A stretch of DNA of 64,000 bases, from positions 1 through 64,000 of the forward strand of contig CAMDEA010000019.1 in assembly GCA_945893045.1 (NCBI GenBank), written 5' to 3'. Below the pieces are notes generated by a model. It was not told the origin of the DNA, did no database searches, and saw only the letters and a program-made list of their open reading frames with translations. The number at the start of each line of letters is the position of its first letter. The first letter of the stretch is position 1. The stretch is from Planctomyces sp. SH-PL62 (GTDB lineage: Bacteria > Planctomycetota > Planctomycetia > Planctomycetales > Planctomycetaceae). The translations under genes and the position numbers were made by a program. Shown in pieces: positions 1 to 9,686 of the stretch.

Positions 1-3000
1 GAAACGCTCTGGTGCTCGTTGGAATCTCCGCAACGCCGAATCCGTCTCCGCCCTGACCAACCTCCGCGACAGCAATCAATGGCAACCCTATTGGTCAACT
101 TGCGACACCACAAAAACTTAACACCGCCAATATCTCTGGGCACACCCTCCGCGTTCAGAAGCAACAGATACACGGCTCCACGGTTCAGGCCACCGGTATC
201 ATCTCCCGTAGCGCCGACCACTAAGTCGCTCACACCATCTCCGTCGAAGTCGCCCACCGACGCCACAGAGTTGCCGAAGCGATCTCCGTTGGCGAGTTCT
301 GGAGCGCCGTTCGTGGAACTGGCCAGCTTCACTCGGTTCTTGACGGAGCCGTTGGCATTCATGAACTGAAGATAAACGGCCCCACGAAGGTTGCCACCCG
401 TGTCATCGCCATAGGCACCGACGGCCATATCGGTGATGCCGTCTCCATCCAAGTCATCCAACGACGCCACCGCAGTACCGAAACGGTCGTAGTTCGCAAG
501 CGTGGGGCCGCCGTTCGTCCCGCTGGCGATCTTCACGTTTTTCGCACTGTTGACAGTTCCATCGCTGAAAAGAGTCGGAGCGGACTGTCCGTTCGTCGTT
601 CCCGCCGAAGTCGCGCTCGTGTTCCGCAGGATCGAGATTGTGTTCGTGTTTTGATTAAGCACCGCGAGGTCCAGCGCGCCGTCGTTGTCGAGGTCGGCGG
701 CTTGGACGGCGACCGGTGTGGAGCCTCCGGCGAACGTGACTGGTGAGACAAACGTCGTGTCGCCGCGATTCAGGTGCAGCGCGAGGGACGTGCCACTGGA
801 AGACCCGTTGTTGGCGACAGCCAGATCGATGTCGCCATCGCGGTCGAAGTCGGCGGCCACGAGGGACTGCGGGTTGTGGCCCCCGGCGTTGATGGTCGAG
901 CCGGCGGTCAGCACCCCGTTCGTGTTGCGGTAGAACGTCAACGAGTCGGCGCCACGATTGGCGATCACCAGATCCAGGTCGTTGTCGCGATCAAAGTCAG
1001 CGAGAACGCTCGCTGCCGGATCGGTACTCGTGGTGAGCGTTGCCGACAGCGAGAAACCTCCCGATCCATTATTGATCAGGACCGCGGCTCCCGTATTTTC
1101 AAAGACTCCCGCGGCACCTTCGGCGGACGTGACAATCAGATCGAGCGCGCCATCCGCGTCGATCCGCCCGGCGGTCAATGACGTCGGAGCAGAACTCAAC
1201 GCGAATGTTGTGGAGGTCGTGAAGGGGGACTCGGTGGCGTTTCGCAGCAGCGTGAGTTGGTTGTCTCCTTGACTGGCGACGAGCAGATCAACAAGGCCAT
1301 CGCCGGTGAAGTCACCAGCGGTGATGGCAACCGGAGCGGCGCTGTTGGCCAGCGTGATGGTTTGCGGTGCGAGGAAGGTGCCTCGGCCGGTGTTGAGGAA
1401 AATCTGCACATCGTGCGTCAGGCGATTCGCGACGGCGAGGTCGGGGCGGCTATCGCCGTTGAGGTCGATGGCCACGACGCTGGAGGGACCGCCGTTGATC
1501 GTTGTCGTCAGTGTGCTCGACGTGAACTGCAACTCGCGCGGCGCGGTTTGTTCAAAGCCATCGCGCGGTTCTTCGAGAACCGTGTAGGCTCCGGGTTGCA
1601 AGCGAATGAAAACATAGGAGCCGTCGGCGGCGGTGACTTGGAACGGTTCGTCGGAGTCGCGGAACTGGTTGTGGTTCAGGTCGAGGTAAATGACAAAGCC
1701 AGGGAGGCCGGCTTCATTCGCGTCCTGCACGCCGTTGGCGTTTTCATCGTGGAACTTCACGCCGCGAATTTCGCCGAAGAGTTGCTCGAAGGCTCCGATA
1801 TCCACGACACCGGAGTTGTTGACGCGGCGGATGAGTCCGCGCTGGTCGGTGAGTGGTGCTCCGGAGTTGTTGCCGGCGTCGATGGCCAGGCTGCCGGGGC
1901 GCAGCTCGTGAGTGGGAGTCGGGCCTTCGTTGTCGGCGAGCGGGCCGAGGTTGGGATTGAGCGGTAGTTCGGGCGTGCCGACCTTGTTTCCGGCGACGTC
2001 GCGGTTGAAGCCGGTCGAAGAGAACGGGTTGCCGATGAAGTTGTTGCCGTCCGAGAGAAACGCGCCGTTGAGATCGGGGCCGACGTCGGCGATATTCGTG
2101 GCAATGAGCGTGTTCTTCGCGCGGGTGGTGCCACCGGCGAGGTTGATGATGCCGCCGGCGCTGCTCGTGGCCGCGTTCATGGCAACGGTTGTGCTGAAGA
2201 GGAACAGCGTGCCGATGTTAGCGATGCCGGCCCCGCGATCGGCTCGGTTGCCGGAGACAGTGACGTTGGTCAGGGTCGCGGTCGCGCCGGTGAAATTGGC
2301 GATGGCTCCGCCATCTCCGGCCGCTTCGTTGTCGTGCAGTGTGCTGGTTTCGACGATCAGTGTGCCGGCATTGCGAATGCCGCCGCCATGCTGCTCGTCG
2401 ATGGGAGCGAAGCCGCCTCGGAGCGTGATGTTTCGCAGCGTCAGGCGTGCTCCGGGGAGCACATCGAAGATGCGGTCGAGGTCGGCGGCGTCGATGATCG
2501 TGTGGCCGTCGGCGGCACCGATGATCGTCAACGCGCCGTCGATGTCGAGATCGCCGGTCTCCGCGCTGTCTTCGCCGGTCCCTTCGATCGTCAGCCGAAA
2601 GACTCCGTCGGGCAGCACGATGGTGTTCTCGCCGAAGTCGGCGTTGGCTTCGAGGATGGCGGCGCGCAACGTGTGCCGTCCGAGGTCATCGACCGCTTGC
2701 CCATCGCCGGGATCGGCGTCTACGGAATCGACCGTGCTCTCGACGTTGATCTGTCCCACGCGCGACAGCGAGGCTCGAAACGTGCCGAGCGTTTGTCCGT
2801 TGGCAAAGTTGCCGCTGCTGTCGCGGACCTGCAGATCGACCAAGTCGATGCGATAGGTGCCGTTGTCGGAGACGTCCCAACTGCCACCCGGCGGAGTGAA
2901 GGCGTAACGCACAAATCGCTCGGGAGCATTTCCGCCCGGTTCAACGAATCGCAACGTGGCGGTGAATTGTTCCGCCGTCTCGACGCGCGTCACCCGCACA

Positions 3001-4922
3001 TCGGCCGCGTCGATGCTCAAGACGTCGAGGGCGACGTTGTCGGCGTAGGTCACGGAGAACTCTTGGATGATCGCCCCGAAGTCGCCATCCGTGACGAGCG
3101 GCCCCTGAAGGGGATCGGTCGTGTCGGAGACTTCTTTCACGCGCGGGCGGAACGTGTCGATGGTGACGGCCTGAAACGCATTGAGTCTCCCGCCGGTCCC
3201 CAGGCGATGGGCCAGCGTAGGGACGACATCGACCGACGACAGAATGGCGTCGCGAATTTCGGCGGCCGTCGCATCCGGATTGATCGCGGCAATCAGTGTC
3301 GCGACGCCGCTGACCAGGGGAGCCGACATGCTCGTGCCATTCAGACGCCGAAACTGGCCGTTCGGAACAGTGCTCAGAATGCCGAGTCCCGGAGCCGCGA
3401 GATCCACCGAACGGACGCCAAAGTTGCTGAACGGAACCAGTTCATCCGCGGCATCAACCGCCGCGACAGAGATCACATTTTCCAAATCAAAGCTCGACGG
3501 GAAGAACGGACGCAGATCGTTGTCGTTCCCTTGTCCCAGCGCGTTGCCGTTTCCGGCGGCGGCGACAAACAGGATGTCCTCCGCTCCCTGAGCGGCGATT
3601 GCTTCGCGCAGTAATGCTCCGCCGCTGGTCGAGCCGCCCCAACTGTTGTTCGTGACGACGATGTTCGCACCGACGGAACCATCCACGATCTCCGAATTGG
3701 TGAACGACGCCTCGTAGTTGTGCCGCATCATCGTCGCGTAGTTGATCGCGCGAATGGCGTTGGAGGTCGAACCTTTGTTGTCCGCTCCCAGAAACCGCAG
3801 CGGCAGCAGCGAGACCGTCCAATTGATTCCGGTCACGCCCTGATTGTTGTTGCCGCTGGCTCCCAAAATGCCGCTGACGTGCGTGCCGTGCCGATGCTCA
3901 TCCAGTGGGTCATTATCGCCCGGAGCCAATTGGTTCGCCGGGGTGTTTTCCGAGACTTGCGAGAAATCCCAGCCGACCAGGTCATTCGCGAATCCATTGT
4001 GATCGTCGTCAATGGAAAGACCGTTCGCATCTCGATTGGCCCAGCGCGGATCGTTCAGCAAATCACCGGCGTCGATGAATGTGTTGCCGTCGTTGGCGGA
4101 GTCCGTGACTTGCGAAGCGTTGACCGCCGCATTGAGATCGACGAACGAAATCAAGCCGTCGCCGTCGGTGTCGCTCAGAGCGGCGCGGACGCTGGCGGGA
4201 ATTTCGCCGGGGTTGATCCAGATGTTTTGAAAGAGATCGGGATGCCGGTAGTCGATGCCCGAATCAATGACTCCGGCAACGATGGTCCGGCTGCCGACGG
4301 TCCCTGTGGTGGTCGGTTGGATTATCGAGTCCACCAAACTCCAAGCCTCCGGTGCGTCGATGTCCGCGTCGGCGGCTCCGCCGGTCTGGCCGCGATTGTC
4401 GAGTCCCGCCAACTCGCCGAAGTTCGCATCGTTCGGGAGAAGCTGCGCGGGAATCTCCTGTGGGCCGATGATGTAGGTGTCCGCCTCGAACGCGAAGATT
4501 CGTGAGTTGTGCTGCAAAGCGGACTCGGCCAGATCGCGCGTGTCGAGACTCGCCTGCACCAAGACTTGGCCCGGCAATCCCAAACCGTGCAAGACTTGGA
4601 AGTCGGCACCAAAACCGTCGAGCAACGCTTCCACCTGGGACGGCCCCTGCACACCGGCGAGCGATTCGCGCGTGAGTTGCACGATCCAGGTGCCGACGAT
4701 CGCGTCTGACGAAACGGTGCCGCTGACTCCGCTGGCTCCCTGCAAGGTTCCGCCGCTGAGTTCAGCGGGATGCACGACGCTGAACCAATCGCCGGACGGT
4801 GACGACGTCAGCACGAGTCGTGGCTCAAGTCGTTCGACGTAGCGTTGCAGACGTCGCGGGTCCATCCGTTGCGGCCGACGACGATTCGTCCGCCAATTCC
4901 TGAGCCAATTTGTAAACTTCAT
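1..4922 (-). CDS. Giant subtilisin-like (S8) secreted protein with beta-helix, SdrD-B-like and FG-GAP repeats; 3' end cut by an IS
   Basis: A reading frame on the minus strand starts at 4922 and is open to the left edge. Residues 1-40 are basic and end in LEPRLVLTS, a planctomycete N-terminal motif. A peptidase S8 domain follows with the full triad: Asp near residue 220 (VIDSGID), His near 345 (HGTHVSG) and Ser near 531 (GTSMSAP). A calcium-loop insert (DTDGDGLISFVDLN) sits between Asp and His. Downstream are a parallel beta-helix region with an LRAAILEAN signature, an SdrD-B/Cna-B-like domain (about residues 1040-1110), VCBS-type repeats and FG-GAP repeats (DLDGDGITDMAVGAYGDD). The last recognisable repeat ends near position 147; beyond it the frame is Arg/Cys-rich and overlaps an opposite-strand transposase. 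Likely secreted or cell-surface protease; the true C-terminus is probably lost. No clear ribosome binding site was seen. Confidence 0.8.
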   Translation of the reverse strand, partial: MKFTNWLRNWRTNRRRPQRMDPRRLQRYVERLEPRLVLTSSPSGDWFSVVHPAELSGGTLQGASGVSGTVSSDAIVGTWIVQLTRESLAGVQGPSQVEALLDGFGADFQVLHGLGLPGQVLVQASLDTRDLAESALQHNSRIFAFEADTYIIGPQEIPAQLLPNDANFGELAGLDNRGQTGGAADADIDAPEAWSLVDSIIQPTTTGTVGSRTIVAGVIDSGIDYRHPDLFQNIWINPGEIPASVRAALSDTDGDGLISFVDLNAAVNASQVTDSANDGNTFIDAGDLLNDPRWANRDANGLSIDDDHNGFANDLVGWDFSQVSENTPANQLAPGDNDPLDEHRHGTHVSGILGASGNNNQGVTGINWTVSLLPLRFLGADNKGSTSNAIRAINYATMMRHNYEASFTNSEIVDGSVGANIVVTNNSWGGSTSGGALLREAIAAQGAEDILFVAAAGNGNALGQGNDNDLRPFFPSSFDLENVISVAAVDAADELVPFSNFGVRSVDLAAPGLGILSTVPNGQFRRLNGTSMSAPLVSGVATLIAAINPDATAAEIRDAILSSVDVVPTLAHRLGTGGRLNAFQAVTIDTFRPRVKEVSDTTDPLQGPLVTDGDFGAIIQEFSVTYADNVALDVLSIDAADVRVTRVETAEQFTATLRFVEPGGNAPERFVRYAFTPPGGSWDVSDNGTYRIDLVDLQVRDSSGNFANGQTLGTFRASLSRVGQINVESTVDSVDADPGDGQAVDDLGRHTLRAAILEANADFGENTIVLPDGVFRLTIEGTGEDSAETGDLDIDGALTIIGAADGHTIIDAADLDRIFDVLPGARLTLRNITLRGGFAPIDEQHGGGIRNAGTLIVETSTLHDNEAAGDGGAIANFTGATATLTNVTVSGNRADRGAGIANIGTLFLFSTTVAMNAATSSAGGIINLAGGTTRAKNTLIATNIADVGPDLNGAFLSDGNNFIGNPFSSTGFNRDVAGNKVGTPELPLNPNLGPLADNEGPTPTHELRPGSLAIDAGNNSGAPLTDQRGLIRRVNNSGVVDIGAFEQLFGEIRGVKFHDENANGVQDANEAGLPGFVIYLDLNHNQFRDSDEPFQVTAADGSYVFIRLQPGAYTVLEEPRDGFEQTAPRELQFTSSTLTTTINGGPSSVVAIDLNGDSRPDLAVANRLTHDVQIFLNTGRGTFLAPQTITLANSAAPVAITAGDFTGDGLVDLLVASQGDNQLTLLRNATESPFTTSTTFALSSAPTSLTAGRIDADGALDLIVTSAEGAAGVFENTGAAVLINNGSGGFSLSATLTTSTDPAASVLADFDRDNDLDLVIANRGADSLTFYRNTNGVLTAGSTINAGGHNPQSLVAADFDRDGDIDLAVANNGSSSGTSLALHLNRGDTTFVSPVTFAGGSTPVAVQAADLDNDGALDLAVLNQNTNTISILRNTSATSAGTTNGQSAPTLFSDGTVNSAKNVKIASGTNGGPTLANYDRFGTAVASLDDLDGDGITDMAVGAYGDDTGGNLRGAVYLQFMNANGSVKNRVKLASSTNGAPELANGDRFGNSVASVGDFDGDGVSDLVVGATGDDTGGLNRGAVYLLLLNAEGVPRDIGGVKFLWCRKLTNRVAIDCCRGGWSGRRRIRRCGDSNEHQSV
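2..121 (+). pseudogene. 3' end of an ISKra4-like transposase (partial, runs off the left edge)
   Basis: Frame 2 is open from the left edge to a TAA at 119-121 and ends with a peptide containing GARWNLRNAESVSALTNLR followed by a Trp/Tyr-rich tail (QWQPYWST). This G-x-R-W...A-E-A/S...L-x-x-L-R pattern is the C-terminus expected of ISKra4-type or closely related DDE transposases. That is my recollection of the family, not a search result. The coding strand is opposite to the large protease gene, whose FG-GAP repeat pattern stops making sense at about position 147, exactly where an insertion sequence end would lie. I infer that an IS has inserted there; only about 40 residues are inside the window, so whether the element is intact is unknown. 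Confidence 0.5.
122..150. mobile_element. Probable right end of the inserted IS (junction with the protease gene)
   Basis: Between the transposase stop (121) and the point where FG-GAP coding resumes (about 147-150) lie roughly 25 bases. They include gggcacaccc at 138-147, a plausible terminal inverted repeat. The other end of the element is outside the window, so neither the inverted repeat nor a target duplication can be checked here. Confidence 0.35.
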
Positions 4923-5411
4923 GTGCGGGCGTCCGTTGCTCGGTGCGACTTGCGGTTGAGGCAGCGGCCATCGTTCCGACAAGTCAAAAATGCGCTGGAA
5001 ATGCGGCACCACGGTATCGTTGCCGCAGACGGTCAGGAAGCGTCAAAAAAAACGTCGAATGGGATTGAATGTGTGCGTTGGAAGAATCACTTGGAACGCC
5101 TGATCTACGGAGTTTGTGCGCGATCTCTCGCGGCCAGCAACGGGACAGGCGAGCGGGGATATAGAAGTCGATGGCCGGATTCAGCGGCAGCAGGCCATCG
5201 ATTCTGAACAGCGGTTTGCCGTGGCTCGGCGCAACAGGGCTTAGCAAAGCTGTGCGGATCTCGGCCTTGGAGAGCCGAGCAACCGTGTTCTCGGATCGCC
5301 GCGGAGCCTGAGTCAGCGCTCCGGCAGTCGGTGGGCGCGGCGGTTGCGCGAGATGGTTGCGGAAGAGCTTGGTCTGCCAGTCACGCCGGAATCGAAGTCA
5401 AAGTGCGAGAT
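4923..5411. other. Intergenic region upstream of the protease gene
   Basis: About 490 bases between the protease start and the hairpin repeat. Short reading frames on both strands (for example 4984-5247 minus) lack recognisable protein features and a ribosome binding site. It presumably contains the protease promoter, but no convincing -35/-10 pair was identified. Confidence 0.4.
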
Positions 5412-5566
5412 CGGCGAGCGGGGCGGCGTCAGCCCAAGGGCACTCACTTTGGCGTCAATGTAGCAGGCACATTCCATGTGCCGTCGCCGTATTCTCAGGC
5501 TGACGGCACATGGAATGTGCCTGCTACTTTCCAAAGTCAGTGCCCGTGGGCTGACGCCCGCTCACC
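5412..5566. repeat. Nested inverted repeat (GGCGGCGTCAGC outer arms, GTAG-headed inner arms)
   Basis: Outer arms 5412-5452 and 5531-5566 are imperfect inverted copies containing GGGCAC and GTCAGCCCA. Inner arms 5460-5485 and 5502-5527 match perfectly; each starts with GTAG (read from its own 5' end) and contains the self-palindrome GGCACATTCCATGTGCC. The right arm ends one base before the TonB receptor stop codon. The outer arm is nearly identical to the one at 46548-46586. Confidence 0.9.
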
Positions 5567-7978
5567 TTAATACTTCAGCTCGCTGCCAACGTAGAAGTTG
5601 ATCCCCGGCTGCAACACTCGAAAGCCGCCGGAAGAGCGGAAGTCGAGATGCTCACGAAAATCCTTATTCGTGAAGTTCTCGACACCCGCGACGACCAAGC
5701 ACGCGCGGCTGGCTTGCCATGTGCCACGCAAATCCCATGTGGTGAAGCCGGGCGTCGGAGTTTCCAGCAAGCTTCTCGCAACACGATCCTGGCGATCAAC
5801 GATTCGCGCGGAGAGTTCGGCGGACCAGCGGGCGGATTGTGAGGGTGGCCTCACGCGCACACCCAAACGGCTTTCGAGCGGCAGGATGCTCGGCAACGGC
5901 TCGGAGCTTGGTCCCGTGACGCCGCTGAAGAAGCCGCGCGGTCTCCCGGCCTCTCGGCGGCTGGGAGTCGCGCCGCTATGAATCTCGGTCGCGAAGTTTC
6001 CGTTGCGGGTCCGATCTTGTCCTTCGACGTAGTGGACTCGTCCAAACAGAGTTGCCCAATTCGTGGCGTCGTATTCGAGGTAGCATTCAAAGCCCGCCAG
6101 CGTGGCCAAGTCGGTGTTGACGTATTTCAAGCTGACCTGCTGCGGATCATTCACGGTGGGGAAGACACGCAGGTTCTCGAAGGTGATGTAGTCATTCACC
6201 CAACCGAAGTAGCCGTTGGCCCCCGCTCGCCACTGGTCACGATCCAGTTGCAGTCCCAGGTCGAGCTGCGTGAGTCGCTCGGATGACAACCGAGGATCTC
6301 CGGTGGCAGTGTTCGCACCGTTTTGCAGTAGGAATAAGAAGGACTCGGCAACGTACAACTCAGTCAAGCTCGGCGGGCGTTCCGAGTGCCCCGCGCCGAA
6401 CGTCATTGCCCAGTCGTCATTCATTTCGTAACGCCCGGTCAGAAATACCGCCCAGGGGACGAAGTCCTGCTCGAACTGGCTGGTGCCGAGAATCGCTGCC
6501 AGCGGGGCTCCAGGAGTTCCCAAAGAGGTCAACTTGGCGGGATCTTCGGTGACGTCCGTGTTGACGTAATCGACTCGCGTGCCCGCCGTGAAAGAAAGCT
6601 GCTCGGTGACGGAGTGCTGCAATTCAGCGAACAGTCCCGGATTGACCGATTCGGATTTGGGCAACGGTGAATTCACATTGCTGAAGGAGATGAACCCGGT
6701 GCTTCCCGACGAGAACTCATCGAGCGCTTGCGTGATCGCTCGCAGGTCCGTTCCGGCTGTGAGCCGCATCTGCTGGCTCAGCTCCCAAGTCCCCGCGGCG
6801 CGATAGCCCACCGAGGTCGTCTCCACGTCGGTTCGCCCGACGTAATCGGGAATCCGCGAGAAGAGTCCTGGAAACTGAATCTTCTTCGCCGGCGATTGCG
6901 AATCCCCTTTGAACCGCGTGTTGTTGTACCAGGTGTCGATCACCAGCCGATCGAAATGATCTTGATTGCGCAGCTCGTAGGTCGCTTCAAATCCATCCGT
7001 GACGAGGAAGTCCATATCGAAGAATTGGCCGGGGAACTCCACGTCCGTCTGATCGAGCCGCAGGTAATGAAACTCGATCGAACTGTCGGGCGTCAGGTCG
7101 AACCCCAACGCGAAGTCGACGTCGCGCGACTTGTAGCTCGACGGGATGCCGGTGCCGTTTCCCGATTCATAATCGTTGCCGGTCTTGTGCCCGTACCCAA
7201 TGCGGAAGCCCCAATCATTCTCGCCCCCTTCGAAAGTTTGCCGGCCATACCACTGCTCGCCGTTCGTCTGATAGTTGAGCGATGTGCTGCCTCCCAATTG
7301 CCAACCATCTTCAAATCGCGGTGAGGCCAGCAGTTCGACATCGAGGAAGCGATGGTCGGGACCATATAGCGCCGAATACGGACCCTTCACGACGATGATG
7401 TCGTCGATGATCCGCGAGTCCAACTTGTTGAGCATCGTGTCGAGGTCGATCCGCGCGGGAACCCAGTGCGATCCCGAAGCGGCAAGCTGCCCGACCCGCG
7501 ACCCGCGAACTCGTGGATCAGACACGATGGGATTTCGTCGCTGAGTGCCCACTCCCAGTGCCGTCGATGATTTCCGCAACAAGTTCCCTGCATCCGAAGT
7601 CTGCCGACTTCGCGATTCGCCACCGCTAATCACATCCGAACCCGCCCTCAGCCGCTCTTTGCGCACTGAAGACAACTGGCTCCGCGCGGATTCCGAGGAG
7701 GCGAACAACGATGTTGAGAATTCGCTGGCTGCAGAGGGCAATGGAGCCGGCAATTCTAGCGCTGGTGCCGTTGGCGGTTGCTGCGGCTGCACTTCTTGCT
7801 TCACGAGCCGGATTCGGGGCAAATCTCGGTCATTCGCCGACATCCATTCCAGCGTGACCCACGGCGCTTCCGGTCGCCGAAAGGCGTCGATCCAGGCGTC
7901 ATCGGCGAACGCACTACCGACCATCAGACAGAGGCTCAGCCCCGCCGTCCGTAGCATGATCCGCAGGCGGTCTTCCAT
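5567..7978 (-). CDS. TonB-dependent outer-membrane receptor
   Basis: 803 residues. A hydrophobic signal segment (about residues 8-26, ending SAFADD) is followed by a proline-rich linker, a plug-type segment around residue 200 (DDIIVVKGPYSALYGPD) and a long series of amphipathic strands typical of a 22-strand barrel. The last residue is an aromatic Tyr, as in BAM substrates. An internal Met at 7957 (MLRTAGL) would give a cleaner signal peptide and may be the true start. The family takes up iron chelates, corrinoids, metals or glycans using TonB energy; the substrate cannot be read from sequence. The gene is divergent from the electron-transfer operon starting at 8619, which hints at a metal or redox link. 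No TonB box was confidently located. Confidence 0.88.
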   Translation of the reverse strand: MEDRLRIMLRTAGLSLCLMVGSAFADDAWIDAFRRPEAPWVTLEWMSANDRDLPRIRLVKQEVQPQQPPTAPALELPAPLPSAASEFSTSLFASSESARSQLSSVRKERLRAGSDVISGGESRSRQTSDAGNLLRKSSTALGVGTQRRNPIVSDPRVRGSRVGQLAASGSHWVPARIDLDTMLNKLDSRIIDDIIVVKGPYSALYGPDHRFLDVELLASPRFEDGWQLGGSTSLNYQTNGEQWYGRQTFEGGENDWGFRIGYGHKTGNDYESGNGTGIPSSYKSRDVDFALGFDLTPDSSIEFHYLRLDQTDVEFPGQFFDMDFLVTDGFEATYELRNQDHFDRLVIDTWYNNTRFKGDSQSPAKKIQFPGLFSRIPDYVGRTDVETTSVGYRAAGTWELSQQMRLTAGTDLRAITQALDEFSSGSTGFISFSNVNSPLPKSESVNPGLFAELQHSVTEQLSFTAGTRVDYVNTDVTEDPAKLTSLGTPGAPLAAILGTSQFEQDFVPWAVFLTGRYEMNDDWAMTFGAGHSERPPSLTELYVAESFLFLLQNGANTATGDPRLSSERLTQLDLGLQLDRDQWRAGANGYFGWVNDYITFENLRVFPTVNDPQQVSLKYVNTDLATLAGFECYLEYDATNWATLFGRVHYVEGQDRTRNGNFATEIHSGATPSRREAGRPRGFFSGVTGPSSEPLPSILPLESRLGVRVRPPSQSARWSAELSARIVDRQDRVARSLLETPTPGFTTWDLRGTWQASRACLVVAGVENFTNKDFREHLDFRSSGGFRVLQPGINFYVGSELKY

Positions 7979-8618
7979 GACGCCCTGGCCTCATCCTGAG
8001 GAAATTCGAGTGACAACCGCAACGTCCGTGACGCAAAAGTCCTGGTTCGGTAAGCAGAAAAAAATGGAATCCACGAAGTCCAAGAACATCTTGAGCGGAC
8101 GACGACTCTTGGCCGGCGTTCCACCAGTTCTCGTGTCGGATGCTGCTTGAGTCGGCCATGATCGACATTCTCAAAAAATCAAATCCTTCAGTGGGGCAGG
8201 GTGTCTTAGACCGCCAGCCTTCACCAATTCTTCGGACAGCCACGTCCCGTCTGGGCTCGACAAATTTTTCACAATCAAAATTGTTTCAATTCGATGGAAG
8301 CTCGTCATGTTGTCATCGCGGAGGAAGAGACATCAGTTTTAATGCCCTTTCTCTTCTCGAATTCACCTGCGATCTGGAACAAATGCGAATGACCTTGGCT
8401 TCGTCTGGTCGTCACAGTCAAGAGTCTGAATTCGTAAAGGTCACGTTCCAAGTGCTCGGCAGCGCCATTCACTGAAATGATTTTTTCAATCGGAGACAGG
8501 CTGTTGAAAACTGATTGCGGATTGGTTGTTCTCTTCTGGCGTTGTTGTAGAATCCGCCCGCTGAAGTGTGTTCGTCGCATCAGACAGTCATCACCTCTCA
8601 CGACGTTTGTCACGCACC
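7979..8618. other. Divergent intergenic region between the TonB receptor and the electron-transfer operon
   Basis: About 640 bases that must hold promoters for both directions. It contains AT-rich patches near 8043-8070 and 8265-8300 (ttttcacaatcaaaattg). I looked for a cobalamin riboswitch ahead of the receptor and saw none of its conserved boxes. No operator was recognised. Confidence 0.4.
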
Positions 8619-9602
8619 ATGCTCATCCTCCGCAAGCATTTCGCAATGCACCGCAAGTGGTTCGCCACGTTCTTGGCCGGTACGGCCGCTGCGGTATTTG
8701 GTTACTTTTTTTGGGCTCACCAATACTCGACGCGTTGGCCCGGCGGAAGTAGCCCGCCAGGGTTGATCCTTGGGATCCTCGGCGGCGCGATCATTGTCTT
8801 CGAGTGCCTCTTGTGGCCCCGAAGAATGCTGAGATCCTGGCGCTGGGGCAGTGCGCGCCTGTGGATGAAAGCGCATATTTGGTTCGGCCTGCTGACGGTC
8901 CCGTTGATTCTGCTGCACAGCGGATTTGTGTGGGGCGGGTGGTTGAGCACCATCCTGGCGGCATTGTTCGCGATGGTAATCGCCAGTGGCATTTTCGGCT
9001 TGGTGATGCAACAGATCTTGCCACGCAAAATGCTGACTGATACGCCGCTCGAAACGATCTACTCGCAGATCGAGAACGCGATGCGCATGGCGATCGCGGA
9101 TGCCCAGAGCTTGGTGCTCGCCACATGCGGTCTCCCGAAAGAGAGTGCGGCAGCCTCAGTTCAGTCGCAGCCGATCGAGACGCCTGACGACCGCAATGCG
9201 GATCGAGTGGTGATCGGTGCTTCCCGCCAAGTGGAGTTAATCCCAGGGCAACTGCTGCGAACTCCGGTACCGCAAGTTCCCGTGGCGAACTCCGAAGTGT
9301 TGCGGCAGAAGTTCGTCTCAACCATTCAGCCGTTCCTTGAGGGCGGTTTGCGACTCAAGTCTCCGTTGAAAGACCGCCGTTCGTCCGCCGAGTTTTTCCG
9401 GCAGCTTCGCGCGGTTCTGGATCCTGAAGCTCATCCGGTCCTCGAGGCGATCGAGGACTGCTGCGAACAGCGCCGGCAATTTGATTTGCAAACCCGGCTC
9501 CATTGGTGGCTTCACAGTTGGTTGTGGATACATCTGCCGTTATCAATGGCCCTGCTGGTGTTGATGTTCGTCCATGCCTACGTGGCGCTCAAGTATTGGT
9601 GA
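8619..9602 (+). CDS. Membrane cytochrome b-like protein, first gene of the electron-transfer operon
   Basis: About 327 residues from the ATG at 8619; an upstream ATG at 8568 is possible but adds a hydrophilic leader. There are TM helices near the N-terminus (TFLAGTAAAVFGYFFW, LILGILGGAIIVFECLL), a pair with spaced His residues (AHIWFGLLTVPLILLHSGF) and a helix after it, then a soluble segment of about 150 residues and a last TM helix with further His residues (WLHSWLWIHLPL, LVLMFVHAYVAL). His residues inside or bordering helices suggest heme b ligands, as in ferric-reductase-like or cytochrome b561-like proteins; this is inference. It lies 84 nt upstream of the decaheme cytochrome and is a candidate membrane gate between quinone or cytoplasmic donors and the multiheme proteins. 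Confidence 0.7.
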   Translation: MLILRKHFAMHRKWFATFLAGTAAAVFGYFFWAHQYSTRWPGGSSPPGLILGILGGAIIVFECLLWPRRMLRSWRWGSARLWMKAHIWFGLLTVPLILLHSGFVWGGWLSTILAALFAMVIASGIFGLVMQQILPRKMLTDTPLETIYSQIENAMRMAIADAQSLVLATCGLPKESAAASVQSQPIETPDDRNADRVVIGASRQVELIPGQLLRTPVPQVPVANSEVLRQKFVSTIQPFLEGGLRLKSPLKDRRSSAEFFRQLRAVLDPEAHPVLEAIEDCCEQRRQFDLQTRLHWWLHSWLWIHLPLSMALLVLMFVHAYVALKYW

Positions 9603-9686
9603 CCGGTGTCGGTTGGCCGTTCCAGGTCAGCCAAATGACAACCGGGCGGCCTTGGAAGACCAACCTTACGACGATGCGAGTAACTT

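Noticed and set aside
2334-3614. Long plus-strand open frame of 426 codons
   Set aside because: Antisense to the subtilisin-like gene, whose S8 triad and repeats fix the real strand; Arg/Asp/Gly shadow composition.
4984-5247. Minus-strand 87-codon frame between protease and receptor
   Set aside because: No motif, no ribosome binding site, low-quality composition.
8000-8560. Possible cobalamin riboswitch upstream of the TonB receptor
   Set aside because: I looked for the conserved boxes on the minus strand and did not find them in the expected order.
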